Shown here in pieces: positions 7,256 to 16,129 of a stretch of 39,088 bases of DNA. Every line of letters starts with the position of its first letter. Position 1 is the first letter of the stretch. The translations under genes and the position numbers were made by a program. Source of the stretch: Verrucomicrobiia bacterium (lineage in GTDB: Bacteria; Verrucomicrobiota; Verrucomicrobiia; Palsa-1439); assembly GCA_022072455.1 (NCBI GenBank), contig JAJVHY010000030.1:1-39088 (forward strand). Direction: 5' to 3'. Under the pieces are notes generated by a model. That model worked only from the letters and a program-made list of their open reading frames with translations. It did not search any database and had not been told where the DNA came from.

Positions 7256-8846
7256 AGTCCACCTGCTCGGCGTGGACGAGGGCTTGAATCCAGTCGTTGA
7301 ACAGCGCGGACCGGTCGCGTTGGAGGATTTGCCGGGTGATCATTTCGCGGTCTTTTTCAAACGCCGCGACATCGGCCGGTTTCCGTTCGCGGAGATGGAA
7401 GACCAGTCCGCCCGTGGCGGTGCCGATGAGGTCGCTGACAGCGCCGACCGGCATGGCCAGTGACGCTTGTTGGATGCGGCCGCCGCCCGGCAACGTCACT
7501 TTCTCGTCAGCCACGGTGAACGGGGGCGGGGTTTCGATTTTGAGTTTCAACGCGGCGCAGGCTTGCGCAAAGGTTTTGCCGGCCGTGATGAGTTTCTTGA
7601 GTTCGGTGATGGTTTGCTCGGCGCGTTGGAGGGTCGCGGCGTAGGTGCGGATGCGTTTGACTTGCTCGGCCACTTCAGTTTGGACTTCCTCGAACGGCGG
7701 GATGTGGCTGGGTTTGGCGTCAATGAATTCGAGGACGTAGTAAGTGTTGGAGGTGCCGAGCGGATCGCTGATCGGTTGGCTGGGCGAAAGGTGATGCGCT
7801 TGCGCGGCAAAGTCCGGGAAATTCGTGATACCGGGGACTGGATCAAACGCGCTGATGTATTCCGTGGTAACCGGCTTGACGCCAAATTCGGTGCAGACCT
7901 TGGCAAAATCCGGTTTGGTTTGTTGGGCAAGGGTGACGCTAAACTCCGTGGCGCGATCGGCCGCGGCCCGGTCAGCGCGGAGGTTGAGGAGTTCGGCTTG
8001 GACTTGGGGTTTGACGGCTTCCAAGGTCGGCGGGACGGCGTTCGTGCCGGCATAGCGGAATTGGTTGCGGGTATAGAAGTCGGTGAGTTCGTCATCCGTG
8101 AGTTTCACCTGTGGCCTTGCAGCCTCCGCGGTGAACGCGGCGTATTGGACTTTGACTTTGGCCGGGACGCGGAAAGACTCCTGATTCTGGTCGTAGTAGG
8201 TGCGGACGAGTTCATTCGAGACCACGACCGGCTCGTGGTAGTCAGCCACGTCAAATTGCACGAGGTCAACGGTCAGGCTTTCGTGGAGCGGTTGGTAGGC
8301 TTGGAGAACCGCAGTGGGTGTGGCTTTGGCTGCGGAGGCGACGAGGGCTTGCAGTTTTTCAATGATCAGTCGCTGGCGCAGCACTTCCTCAAACATCCCT
8401 TCGCTGACGCCATTGTTGTTGAGCACGATCAGAAATTGCTGGAGCCGCTCACGATCGAACTGACCGGCGCTGTTTTGGAAGACCGGCTGGGACAGAAACG
8501 CATTTTGCAGTTCCGGTTCGCTGACGGAAACGCCCATCGCCTGTGCCTTTTCAAGTAACAACATCTGGATGACGGCTTCCTGCTTGATTTGGTCTTGCAT
8601 TTGCGCCGTGCGGCCCACATCGCGCCCCCGCAACACCACGTATTGCGCGCGCACCAAGTCTTTCATCTGCTCGAACGCGGCGGCATTGACGGGCTTGCCG
8701 CGGACGATGGGCAATTCGCCCGCGCGCCGGTCGGACTCCCGCGATTGCGTAAATAACATGACAAAACTCGGGATCAGCAGGAGCAAAACGCCCGCCATGA
8801 TCCACCGCGCGTGTTTTCGAACTTTGTGGCCGTGAGCAATAAACAT
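7203..8846 (-). CDS. PpiD/SurA-like membrane-anchored peptidyl-prolyl isomerase
   Basis: A 547-residue protein with one N-terminal membrane anchor (IMAGVLLLLIPSFVMLF, about 17-33), a SurA-type N-terminal chaperone helical domain (about 45-190), a parvulin-like region (about 290-390, with GTSNTYYVLEFIDAKPS) and a helical tail. PpiD-like proteins sit in the inner membrane facing the periplasm and help newly exported proteins fold. The parvulin part is divergent, so isomerase activity is uncertain and it may act only as a chaperone. ATG8846 has AAGGAA six bases upstream and its own strong promoter, so it is separate from the upstream operon. Its 3' end overlaps the convergent hydrolase gene. Confidence 0.85.
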   Translation of the reverse strand: MFIAHGHKVRKHARWIMAGVLLLLIPSFVMLFTQSRESDRRAGELPIVRGKPVNAAAFEQMKDLVRAQYVVLRGRDVGRTAQMQDQIKQEAVIQMLLLEKAQAMGVSVSEPELQNAFLSQPVFQNSAGQFDRERLQQFLIVLNNNGVSEGMFEEVLRQRLIIEKLQALVASAAKATPTAVLQAYQPLHESLTVDLVQFDVADYHEPVVVSNELVRTYYDQNQESFRVPAKVKVQYAAFTAEAARPQVKLTDDELTDFYTRNQFRYAGTNAVPPTLEAVKPQVQAELLNLRADRAAADRATEFSVTLAQQTKPDFAKVCTEFGVKPVTTEYISAFDPVPGITNFPDFAAQAHHLSPSQPISDPLGTSNTYYVLEFIDAKPSHIPPFEEVQTEVAEQVKRIRTYAATLQRAEQTITELKKLITAGKTFAQACAALKLKIETPPPFTVADEKVTLPGGGRIQQASLAMPVGAVSDLIGTATGGLVFHLRERKPADVAAFEKDREMITRQILQRDRSALFNDWIQALVHAEQVDFKLPRRQTDESEPPAAN

Positions 8847-8872
8847 GGGAAATTCCTTCGAAAAGTGCGCGC

Positions 8873-8901
8873 AGAATACCGACCGCGCCCCACCCCGTCA
8901 A
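8873..8901 (-). promoter_or_regulatory. Sigma-70-type promoter of PpiD-like gene
   Basis: On the minus strand, TTGACG (complement of 8896-8901), a 17-base spacer and TATTCT (complement of 8873-8878) lie in the 74-base gap before ATG8846. The predicted leader of about 20 bases contains the Shine-Dalgarno-like AAGGAA. This gives the foldase independent expression from the nine-gene operon upstream. Confidence 0.65.
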
Positions 8902-8920
8902 ATGCCAAAACAGCCCGTGC

Positions 8921-9493
8921 CTACGGCTCTTTCTGGCGTTCCCGCACCACGTCGCGAATCGGCCGGCCATCCACGAACAATTCCTCCAGCACGCCGTGCC
9001 CTTGCCGGATCCGCACCAACGCATACGTATTGAGATTCGTCTGCCCGCGCCGGTTGTTGTCCCAATACGCCCGCTCCGCCATCGGTGCCTTCGTCTCCTC
9101 CATGTAATACCGGTCAAACGGCAACGTGAAGTACGCCATCCCGGCGTTTGTCCCCCACCCGGAATAATGCACCATCACCCGCAAAAAATCCCCCGCTGCC
9201 GGTCGCGTCAGCGCCAGCTCGCTCACCACCGCAAACCCGTCTGTTCCCTCCACCACCGTCGCAAACGCCGGCATCCGCCGCACCACGTTCGTCCCCGTCC
9301 AAGCCGCGTGATCCTGCGCGTACCGCAACGCCACATACCGGCCCCGAAACGCATCATACGGATCCACCGGCGCCGTCTTAAACTTATACGCCCGCCCCTC
9401 GCGCAACGTCTGCTCCTGCCGGTGAATCATGTACCCCGGTATCCCCAGTTGTCCCACCGCCACCACCGCCAACAGAATCAACGTCAATTTCAT
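8921..9493 (-). CDS. GDYXXLXY domain protein
   Basis: A 190-residue protein with an N-terminal membrane or signal segment (LTLILLAVVAVGQLGIPGYMI) and DPYDAFRGRYVALRY, the family signature region. The rest is predicted to be extracytoplasmic. The family is uncharacterised and typically accompanies DUF2157 or DUF4401 membrane proteins, as here. Its ATG overlaps the stop of the DUF2157 gene by four bases. It is the last gene of the nine-gene operon; the next gene has its own promoter. Confidence 0.85.
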   Translation of the reverse strand: MKLTLILLAVVAVGQLGIPGYMIHRQEQTLREGRAYKFKTAPVDPYDAFRGRYVALRYAQDHAAWTGTNVVRRMPAFATVVEGTDGFAVVSELALTRPAAGDFLRVMVHYSGWGTNAGMAYFTLPFDRYYMEETKAPMAERAYWDNNRRGQTNLNTYALVRIRQGHGVLEELFVDGRPIRDVVRERQKEP

Positions 9494-10767
9494 TGCGCCT
9501 CCCGCGTCCGTTTGATCAACACAATGTTCGTCACCAAAAAACCCACGCCAACCGCGATGAACGCCAGCGCGCGCACCACGATGCTCATGTTACTGTCAAA
9601 AAACCGCGCGATGATCAGCACCGACACCACCAGCAACCCCAGATTCACCACGCCCAACCGCCGGTCGCGCACTCCCAAGCCAATCAAAGCCACGCCCAAC
9701 CCCAGCACATACAAATTCATCGCCACCACCATCAATCCGCCCGGCACAAATCTTCCCGCCACCGTCACCACCGGTAACGCGCCAAACAACAGCGCCACCG
9801 TGTTGCGGCGCGCCCAAGCCCAACCCCACAAACCGACCGCCACCGCCGGCATCACCAGCAACGGCGATTTCATCAAGAGCAACCACTCCTTCCGCTGGGC
9901 CCAATGCCGCCAGTAATCCTCGAACGTCAAAATCACCGCCAACGTGATCACGCCCAACGCCCCGATGGTCTGCAATGGTCGCTGCCAAATCGTGCGGCCC
10001 TCCCCCCACCACAACTCCCCAATCAGATACAACGCCGCAAAATAACTCGTGAACACCGGCACCCACACCGCGCCCCGGTAGTGATCCAACCCAAACCCGG
10101 TTCCAATCGCCGCACAAACACCGAGCGTCCACAACAACCACGCGACCCGCGGCCGATACCGGTCCACGCGTGCCACCGCCCACAAATGCGGCACCGCCAA
10201 CGCCGCCACCACCCAAAACCACCCGCGACCCGGCGCTTCCCAATACAAACTCCCAGCCCAACTCGTCGCCCCGACCCAAAACAGCATCGCCGCCGTGCTC
10301 GAATTCAACAGATAAACCACCGGCAGCGCTGCCAGCGTCCATGTCAGCAAAAACGCCGGTAAATCCCCACTGATATGATAGGTCTGCGCCACGAGCGAAA
10401 TGGACGCGCCGATGGCCAACACCCAAAACACCCCCACGCCCTCCCGCCACGCCCCACTTTCCGACTTACGCCAAATGACAAATGCCGCCAACGCCTGCGC
10501 CACCAGCAACGGCAACAGCGACAACACCGTCCGCGTCGGCCGGCCAAATTCATCCCAATTATGCGCCAGCAACAAAATCAACCCCGCCCCGATCAACGCC
10601 CCGCCCAAAATGCTGAACACTAGAATTGCGCCGCGCTTCCCGCCGCCTTCCCCACCCGCGCCATAGTGCGCCCGAATCCGCTCCGCCACGTCCGCCGGCA
10701 CAACCCCCGCGCCCGTCAGCTTCGGCAACTCCGCATTCAACCACCGCACATATTTTTGATCGCTCAT
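9490..10767 (-). CDS. DUF2157 multi-pass membrane protein
   Basis: A 425-residue protein with a soluble N-terminal helical segment (about 1-45) followed by many hydrophobic segments, about ten by eye. LVAQTYHISGD in the third to fourth segment is typical of DUF2157. The function is unknown; the family usually pairs with a GDYXXLXY protein, found directly downstream. Both ends overlap neighbours by ATGA, so expression is coupled to the GH3 gene before it. This ties an uncharacterised membrane pair to the radical SAM/GH3 cluster. Confidence 0.85.
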   Translation of the reverse strand: MSDQKYVRWLNAELPKLTGAGVVPADVAERIRAHYGAGGEGGGKRGAILVFSILGGALIGAGLILLLAHNWDEFGRPTRTVLSLLPLLVAQALAAFVIWRKSESGAWREGVGVFWVLAIGASISLVAQTYHISGDLPAFLLTWTLAALPVVYLLNSSTAAMLFWVGATSWAGSLYWEAPGRGWFWVVAALAVPHLWAVARVDRYRPRVAWLLWTLGVCAAIGTGFGLDHYRGAVWVPVFTSYFAALYLIGELWWGEGRTIWQRPLQTIGALGVITLAVILTFEDYWRHWAQRKEWLLLMKSPLLVMPAVAVGLWGWAWARRNTVALLFGALPVVTVAGRFVPGGLMVVAMNLYVLGLGVALIGLGVRDRRLGVVNLGLLVVSVLIIARFFDSNMSIVVRALAFIAVGVGFLVTNIVLIKRTREAQ

Positions 10768-12086
10768 GTTTTTACCGCTGCAAGTTCCCGCAGCCGTCGT
10801 CCTTTAAAGTGCTCAACCCACCCATCCTGCCGACTCAACCAAACCGGCTTCACATCCCCGAGGCGTTGACCGCGCGCTTGGCAAACCGCCAAGTATGTCG
10901 CCGCACCTCCAGTCACGATCCGAAAAGCTTGGACCGGCTCCAACTGTCCCAACTCCCGACAATACCGGTAGTGAACATTTTCTCGAAGCGCCATCTCCAA
11001 TTTCTCTGCCCAGACCTCCAAAGTTTCGTCAGCCATCTCCGTCTCCGCAAACAAGGTATACGCCCGCCCTTCACAAGCCACCAACACAAACTCCGCCGAC
11101 AACCCAACCAGCGCCGCTGCCACCTGCAACTCACTGACCTTCTCGCCGAACCGATCGCTCACGTTCGTCTCTTTACCAACAAATCGGAGCAGCGGACATT
11201 CACACTCAAACCCAGTCACGAGAATCCGGTCATTCAACCGGTACCGCTTCAATCCGCCACTTGTCGTCAACACCACGGAATACTCCCGTCCCGCCACCAA
11301 CTCATGCGCCAGCCACGACTTGCCGGCGCCGTCGAGGAATTCAAAGAAGTGCGACCGCAACGCCAACGCCGCACCCTCGCGACCCCACAGTGGTAACGAC
11401 ACAAAACCTTCCGTCGCAATCAAACCCTTCGGTTGAATCGTCGCCTGCGGAAGTTTTTCCCGCAACTCCGGCGCGTCATCCCAACAACTGATCACGCGCA
11501 ACTTCGGCCAGTCGGGTTCGACACCTTCCAGCAACAACGTCAAAAAGCTCGGATGCCATACCGAGATGAACGTCAAATCCCGGCACGCCAGCAAATGGCA
11601 CAGCGTTTCCTGCCGCCACTCCTTCGCCAATCGCACCGACGCCGGCACCGCCAGTGTTGCCGCGACCCATTTCCGCGCCGACCCAAGATATTCCGTGTCG
11701 TCGCCAAACTCCGCGCCTGTCTCGCCCACCGGCGAGATCGCCCAATACGACTTGCCGGCCAACATGCCGGGATTGTGGGAGAAAAGATCCACGATCCACG
11801 GCGCGATGCCGCGCTGGAACTCTTGGTAGAGCGACGCCGTGTACGGAATCCATTTCGTCGGCCCGGTCGTCCCGCTCGTCGGCAATCGGCGCACCACCGG
11901 CTCGTGCGGTTCACCGATCTCGTCCGTCAGAGGAAATCGCTCGAGAAATTCTTCCACCTCGCAGCCGGTAATCCGGCGCAAGACCAGCCGCTGCGTGCCG
12001 GCCACATTGCGCGTCGCGCGCAAGAACGCTGCTGCTTCCGGCAGGCACGACGCGAACCAGAGCGAGTTGGCCACGAGCGGAATCAC
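10764..12086 (-). CDS. GH3 family acyl-adenylating (acyl acid-amido synthetase-like) protein
   Basis: A 440-residue protein of the GH3 family, best known from plant enzymes such as JAR1 that adenylate a carboxylic acid and join it to an amino acid. The ATP-binding loop TSGTTGPTK lies at 70-78, near the start as usual, and later segments such as YSVVLTTSGGLKRYRLNDRI and FDGAGKS-like spacing fit the family. It is slightly shorter than typical plant members (about 600 residues), as is common in bacteria. GTG12086 is chosen because it overlaps the stop of the gene before as GTGA, matching the junction one gene upstream; an ATG at 12140 is possible. It probably activates the acid made by the radical SAM/GNAT part of the operon; substrate and partner are unknown. 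Confidence 0.85.
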   Translation of the reverse strand: MIPLVANSLWFASCLPEAAAFLRATRNVAGTQRLVLRRITGCEVEEFLERFPLTDEIGEPHEPVVRRLPTSGTTGPTKWIPYTASLYQEFQRGIAPWIVDLFSHNPGMLAGKSYWAISPVGETGAEFGDDTEYLGSARKWVAATLAVPASVRLAKEWRQETLCHLLACRDLTFISVWHPSFLTLLLEGVEPDWPKLRVISCWDDAPELREKLPQATIQPKGLIATEGFVSLPLWGREGAALALRSHFFEFLDGAGKSWLAHELVAGREYSVVLTTSGGLKRYRLNDRILVTGFECECPLLRFVGKETNVSDRFGEKVSELQVAAALVGLSAEFVLVACEGRAYTLFAETEMADETLEVWAEKLEMALRENVHYRYCRELGQLEPVQAFRIVTGGAATYLAVCQARGQRLGDVKPVWLSRQDGWVEHFKGRRLRELAAVKT

Positions 12087-12715
12087 AATGCCACCAACCT
12101 CCGGCCTGCCGCCGTCTGGTTCGCAGCCGTCAACGGACAAAGACAGACCAATTCATCGCCGGACGCGTGGCCGGGATTTTGTTGGGCGAAAAACTGGATG
12201 TGCGGATCGGCCAGCCGGCCCGACGGAATCTCTTTCAATCCATTGCGCAACATTTGCGGTTGGTGAAAATGCACTAGGCCATCCCGGTACAGCGAGCCAA
12301 AGCGTTGCCGGGCCAGCGTCTCCAGCAATGCCGGGCGGACCGGCGCATCATGCCGGGGCCAAAACTCTTTCCAGAACACCGGCAAAAACCGGTACGTCCG
12401 AAATCCCGACGTGATCAGCAGCCAATACTCCGGCTTCAACTCCCGGATCGTCTCCAACCATGTCCGCGCCAACGCCGTGCTACCCCACGCGTCGCGATGC
12501 ACAATCGTGTCACCCGAATGCACCACGCCATCGTGCACCAGCAACGTCGAAAACCCACGCAACACGCCGGCATCCTCCAGCAAAATCACCCAGTTCTTTT
12601 CGGCCAGGTCGCGCTCGAATTGCTCGCCTGTCACACCGACAAAATATTCCTGCAGCAGCGCCAGCATCGCAGCCTGTTCGTTCACGTCTTCGCGGCGGAC
12701 GAGTCGTCCTTTCAC
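12083..12715 (-). CDS. Uncharacterised conserved protein, possible acyltransferase
   Basis: A 210-residue soluble protein that I do not assign to a named family. The middle has GDTIVHRDAWGSTALAR and TSGFRTYRFLPVFWKEFWPR, and near the C-terminus DPHIQFFAQQNPGHASGDEL, which look like conserved blocks of a protein family. The N-terminal half (EKNWVILLEDAGVLRGFST) has a GNAT-like beta-strand rhythm, so an acyltransferase fold is possible but not shown. The start is GTG12715, overlapping the stop of the GNAT-like gene as GTGA; no sensible ATG exists, because upstream sequence in frame is the shadow of that gene. It lies between the GNAT-like and GH3 genes and is probably part of the same pathway. 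Confidence 0.75.
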   Translation of the reverse strand: MKGRLVRREDVNEQAAMLALLQEYFVGVTGEQFERDLAEKNWVILLEDAGVLRGFSTLLVHDGVVHSGDTIVHRDAWGSTALARTWLETIRELKPEYWLLITSGFRTYRFLPVFWKEFWPRHDAPVRPALLETLARQRFGSLYRDGLVHFHQPQMLRNGLKEIPSGRLADPHIQFFAQQNPGHASGDELVCLCPLTAANQTAAGRRLVAL

Positions 12716-13497
12716 AGCCACGCCACCTCCCAACGTACCGGCCCATCGAACGGCGCGCCCGGTTCGTGTACGACATACAGTTGGCTCTCGTACACGCGCG
12801 GCCGGTAGCGCCGACGTAGCTCCGACAATTGTGGATGCGACGCCGGCAGCGCCAGCACCACCCACCGGCAATCCGCCGGCACATTTCCCGAACCGTCCGC
12901 ATAGGCAATCGGCAACACGCTCCCGACCGGCAACCGCAACCACAACTGCGCCCAAATCGAGTCATACCCCCGCACGACGACTTGCTTGTGCTCGCGCAAA
13001 TCACGCGCGCCAAACCCGGCGCGAGCCGGCAACAGCAGCGTCACGATTTTCTCGATGGGCCGGTAAACTGGCAGCCCCGGCAAGCCGGCTTCGAGCACGC
13101 GACGCGCGACGTGGTTGTCGCTGACAATCGTGGTGACATCATACGGCGCTTCATCCGCGGCGTGTGACTCGCGCAACATCCGAAAGCCGACTCGCAAGAA
13201 TTGCCGGGTGAGATGCCGGTGCGACGGGGCGATGCGGAGTTGATGGAGGTATCCCACGCCGGTCGGCCAAACGGTCCGACTGGCCATCGCAACGATCTGG
13301 CCGGCTTCGCGGGCGCAGACGGTGTAATGCCGGCTGCCTTCGCGGCGGACCGAGGCGAAATAACTCGGCTCGCGCTCGAAGCTCAACCGGATCGCGCCGC
13401 CGATGGGCGTTTCGCGCAGCAATACGCGCAAGCCGGCATCGTCGGCGTCCGTGGCGAAACCGCAGGTCAGTTGGCTTGTAAGAGTTGTCCCTGCCAT
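12712..13497 (-). CDS. GNAT-like N-acetyltransferase family protein
   Basis: A 261-residue soluble protein. The N-terminal 150 residues read like a GNAT domain: REAGQIVAMASRTVW, then YLHQLRIAPSHRHLTRQFL, which resembles the strand plus acetyl-CoA loop (here without the full Q/R-x-x-G-x-G/A motif), then TIVSDNHVARRVLEAG, the typical N-x-x-A-x-R-x-L helix. The C-terminal 100 residues (YDSIWAQLWLRLP onward) are not recognised. ATG13497 is preceded by GGAGA at a good distance. It overlaps the end of the radical SAM gene before by 31 bases, the only junction in the operon that is not a 4-base overlap. The substrate is unknown. Confidence 0.75.
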   Translation of the reverse strand: MAGTTLTSQLTCGFATDADDAGLRVLLRETPIGGAIRLSFEREPSYFASVRREGSRHYTVCAREAGQIVAMASRTVWPTGVGYLHQLRIAPSHRHLTRQFLRVGFRMLRESHAADEAPYDVTTIVSDNHVARRVLEAGLPGLPVYRPIEKIVTLLLPARAGFGARDLREHKQVVVRGYDSIWAQLWLRLPVGSVLPIAYADGSGNVPADCRWVVLALPASHPQLSELRRRYRPRVYESQLYVVHEPGAPFDGPVRWEVAWL

Positions 13498-14789
13498 GCT
13501 TCGTCTCCGAGCGGAAGGCCGTCGCGTTGTGCAATCTCGCGACGGATCATTGCGTTGATCATGAAATAGTGGCCCGGCAAACAATCCTGCCGGCGCTTCC
13601 AGATGCCGCCGAGTCGGTAAAACCGCCGCCGCGCTTCGAGGCATTGCCGCTGCAATTCTTCGGGCGGCATGTGTTTCACGCGGTAGGGAATCATGTTGTA
13701 GCGGTAGCGTTCGTCGAGCCACCAAGCGTCGTAGAGCAGCCGGCTTTCTTTCGCGAGCCGTTCGTAGAGCGGCGTGCCGGGGAACGGCGTGAGATGATTG
13801 AACGCCGCGATGAACAAGCCTTGCTCCTCCGCAAATCGCACCGTCTCGGTAAAGACCTCCGGCGTGTCGTCGTCGTAGCCGAAAATAAACGTGCCATACA
13901 CGCCAAGGCGATGCCGGCGCAGATTGGCGAGCGCGCCCTCGAAGCCGGCGTTCCAACCCTTGTGCATCGTCCGCAGGTTGTTTCGATTCAAACTCTCGAA
14001 GCCGATGAGCACCGCCTGGCAACCGGCCCGCGCGAGCAATTCGAGAAACTCCTCGTCGTGCGCCGCGTTGATGCTCGCTTGGCTGACCCAGCGGATGCCG
14101 AGCGGCGCGAGCGCGCGGAGGAAATCTTTCGCCTGTTCGAGATTTGACGTGATGTTGTCGTCCACGAAAAAGAAATACCGGTGCCGCAACCGACGCAGTT
14201 CGGCCACGATTTCGTCGGGCGGCCGGCGGGTCTGCGTCGCGCCGAAGACCGATTGCACAGCGCAAAACTCGCAACGGAACTGACAACCTCGACCTGCTTC
14301 CACAAGTCCGAGTTTCACATACCGCTTGCCGGCGAAGATGCTCCGGTCCGGTTGGAGTCCCACCAACGAAGGCCGGGAAGTCTGCCGGTAAAACTTCTGC
14401 GGCGTCCCGTGCCGGTAATCGTCAATCACGCGCGGCCAGATCCCTTCCGCCTCGCCAATGACGACCGACTCCGCAAACCGCGCCACTTCCGCCGGGCACA
14501 GGGTCGCGTGAAACCCGCCCATCACCACCGGCACGCGCCGTCGCCGGTATTCCGACGCGATTTGATACGCCCGCCGGGCGGTGTACGTCTCGACGCTGAT
14601 GGCGATGAGGTCGGTCGGCTCATCGAATGGGATCGTTTCCATCCGGTCGTCGTAGAATTTCACGGCGACATCTTTGGGAGTCAGCCCGGCAATCACCGCG
14701 GCCGGCAGCGATTCCATCTGCCACGTCCGCAAATACCGCCGGTCGCCGCGATGCCGGCCTATGCAGGGATGGATGATCGTGAGTTTCAT
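13467..14789 (-). CDS. B12-binding-type radical SAM enzyme (third of three)
   Basis: A 440-residue enzyme with an N-terminal cobalamin-binding-like Rossmann domain (about 1-135, with VVMGGFHATLCPAE) and a radical SAM barrel whose [4Fe-4S] cysteines are Cys169, Cys173 and Cys176 in GRGCQFRCEFC. The C-terminal helical region has PFPGTPLYERLAKE and MPPEEL, as in HpnP/BchE-like groups. The family carries out methylations and other hard C-H chemistry using SAM and often cobalamin; the classical DxHxxG is absent, as in many of the group. ATG14789 overlaps the stop of the second radical SAM gene by four bases. Its substrate is unknown, but the three tandem enzymes suggest successive steps on one molecule. 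Confidence 0.9.
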   Translation of the reverse strand: MKLTIIHPCIGRHRGDRRYLRTWQMESLPAAVIAGLTPKDVAVKFYDDRMETIPFDEPTDLIAISVETYTARRAYQIASEYRRRRVPVVMGGFHATLCPAEVARFAESVVIGEAEGIWPRVIDDYRHGTPQKFYRQTSRPSLVGLQPDRSIFAGKRYVKLGLVEAGRGCQFRCEFCAVQSVFGATQTRRPPDEIVAELRRLRHRYFFFVDDNITSNLEQAKDFLRALAPLGIRWVSQASINAAHDEEFLELLARAGCQAVLIGFESLNRNNLRTMHKGWNAGFEGALANLRRHRLGVYGTFIFGYDDDTPEVFTETVRFAEEQGLFIAAFNHLTPFPGTPLYERLAKESRLLYDAWWLDERYRYNMIPYRVKHMPPEELQRQCLEARRRFYRLGGIWKRRQDCLPGHYFMINAMIRREIAQRDGLPLGDEAWQGQLLQAN

Positions 14790-16129
14790 ACCGGCTGCAA
14801 CATTGGTGGAATCGGCGTACCAACAAACGCATCGCAAGTGTAAAACCGGCGCAGGTTGTGGGCGTAACGCCGGTACGTCAGGTTGGCGGCCCAGATGAAT
14901 GGGGGCAAAGCCGGCGAGGCGCGCAGACGTTTGGCGATGGACGCGAAACTGTACGCGTGTTTCCACGCCGCTTCCGCCCCGCGCTGTAATTCATCCACGC
15001 TCATCTGTGCCGGCTGATAAACAACATGTTGGGCGTCGTAGAGTTCCCAATCGCGCGTCAGGATGCGGCCTTCGCTTTCCAAGCGCCGGTAGAGCGCCGT
15101 GCCGGGAAACGGCGTTGCGATGGCGAACCGCGGCAGATCAATCTTCGCATCCACCGCAAACTGCGCCGTCTTCAGAAACACGTCCGTCGTGTCGTGGTCC
15201 GCGCCAAACACAAAACACGCATTCAACGCGATGCCGTGCGCGTGCAGCCGCTCGACAATCTGCACGTAATCCTCCGGCGCGTTGAAACCCTTCTTGCAGT
15301 CGCGCAATGAGTCTTCCGAGATGGACTCGAACCCCATCAACACACCCCGGCAACCACTACGTTGCGCCAGTTCGAGCATCGGAAGGTCATTCCCAAACAT
15401 CGTCGTCACCAACCCATGCCATTGCACCTGCAATGGAACCAACGCCTCAAACAACTCCTTCGCATACGCTCGATCGGCATACAGATTGAGATCCACGAAC
15501 AAGATTTGGCGTTTACCGTGTTGCCGGATGTCCGCGACGACATCGGCCACCGGCTTCTGGTAAAGTTTGCGCCCCCACGCCGCCGGCACGACGCAAAACT
15601 CACAGTCATGCAAGCACCCGCGTTGCGCCTCGAATACTGCGTCGGTGATGTAGCGGTTCGGCAACAACTCGCGCCGCGCGAACGCCCGGTCGGCCAGGCT
15701 CAAAGTCGGAGACTGATCATACCGGGCGCGCATCTGACCGGCGGCGAAGTCCCGCAATAATTCCGGCCACGTATCCTCGGCATACCCGACCACAATCGCG
15801 TCTGCGTGTGGCTGCGCGTCTTCGGGGATCAACGTAACATGTGGTCCACCAAGCACGACCGGAATGCCCCGCCTCCGAAAATGATCGGCCAATTCATACG
15901 CGCGCATCGCCGTCCCGGTAATGACCGTCATCCCGATGAGGTCAGCTTCGATGTCGAGAGGCACGTCTTGAATGCCCTCGTCGACGAGCTCAACGTCGAA
16001 ATCCGGTGGTGTCAACGTCGCCAGTGTCGTCAATGTCAACGGCTTGTAGCGGAGCGCGCGACCAAAAATGCCGCCACGATGCCGGTAGAGCGGCCCTTTG
16101 GGCGAGATCAATACAATGCGTTGCATCAT
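14786..16129 (-). CDS. B12-binding-type radical SAM enzyme (second of three)
   Basis: A 447-residue enzyme built like its neighbours. The B12-binding-like domain spans about 1-130 (VVLGGPHVTLIPED), the SAM cluster cysteines are Cys172, Cys176 and Cys179 (RGCLHDCEFC), and the C-terminal region has PFPGTALYRRLESEGRIL and an MSVDELQRG stretch, typical of the DUF4070-like tails of HpnP relatives. The N-terminal KGPLYRHRGGIFG and the whole N-half differ from the other two copies, so this is an old paralogue and not a recent duplicate. ATG16129 overlaps the stop of the first radical SAM gene (ATGA). The substrate is unknown. Confidence 0.9.
   Translation of the reverse strand: MMQRIVLISPKGPLYRHRGGIFGRALRYKPLTLTTLATLTPPDFDVELVDEGIQDVPLDIEADLIGMTVITGTAMRAYELADHFRRRGIPVVLGGPHVTLIPEDAQPHADAIVVGYAEDTWPELLRDFAAGQMRARYDQSPTLSLADRAFARRELLPNRYITDAVFEAQRGCLHDCEFCVVPAAWGRKLYQKPVADVVADIRQHGKRQILFVDLNLYADRAYAKELFEALVPLQVQWHGLVTTMFGNDLPMLELAQRSGCRGVLMGFESISEDSLRDCKKGFNAPEDYVQIVERLHAHGIALNACFVFGADHDTTDVFLKTAQFAVDAKIDLPRFAIATPFPGTALYRRLESEGRILTRDWELYDAQHVVYQPAQMSVDELQRGAEAAWKHAYSFASIAKRLRASPALPPFIWAANLTYRRYAHNLRRFYTCDAFVGTPIPPMLQPV

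Noticed and set aside
7467-8558. A 363-codon plus-strand open frame
   Set aside because: It is antisense to the PpiD-like gene, has phenylalanine/glycine-rich low-complexity composition, and matches no family. The minus-strand protein has a clear membrane anchor and chaperone domain.
13498-14286. N-terminal extension of the GNAT-like gene to 524 residues
   Set aside because: The extra arginine-rich sequence is a shadow of the radical SAM gene. ATG13497 has a Shine-Dalgarno sequence and begins the recognisable domain.
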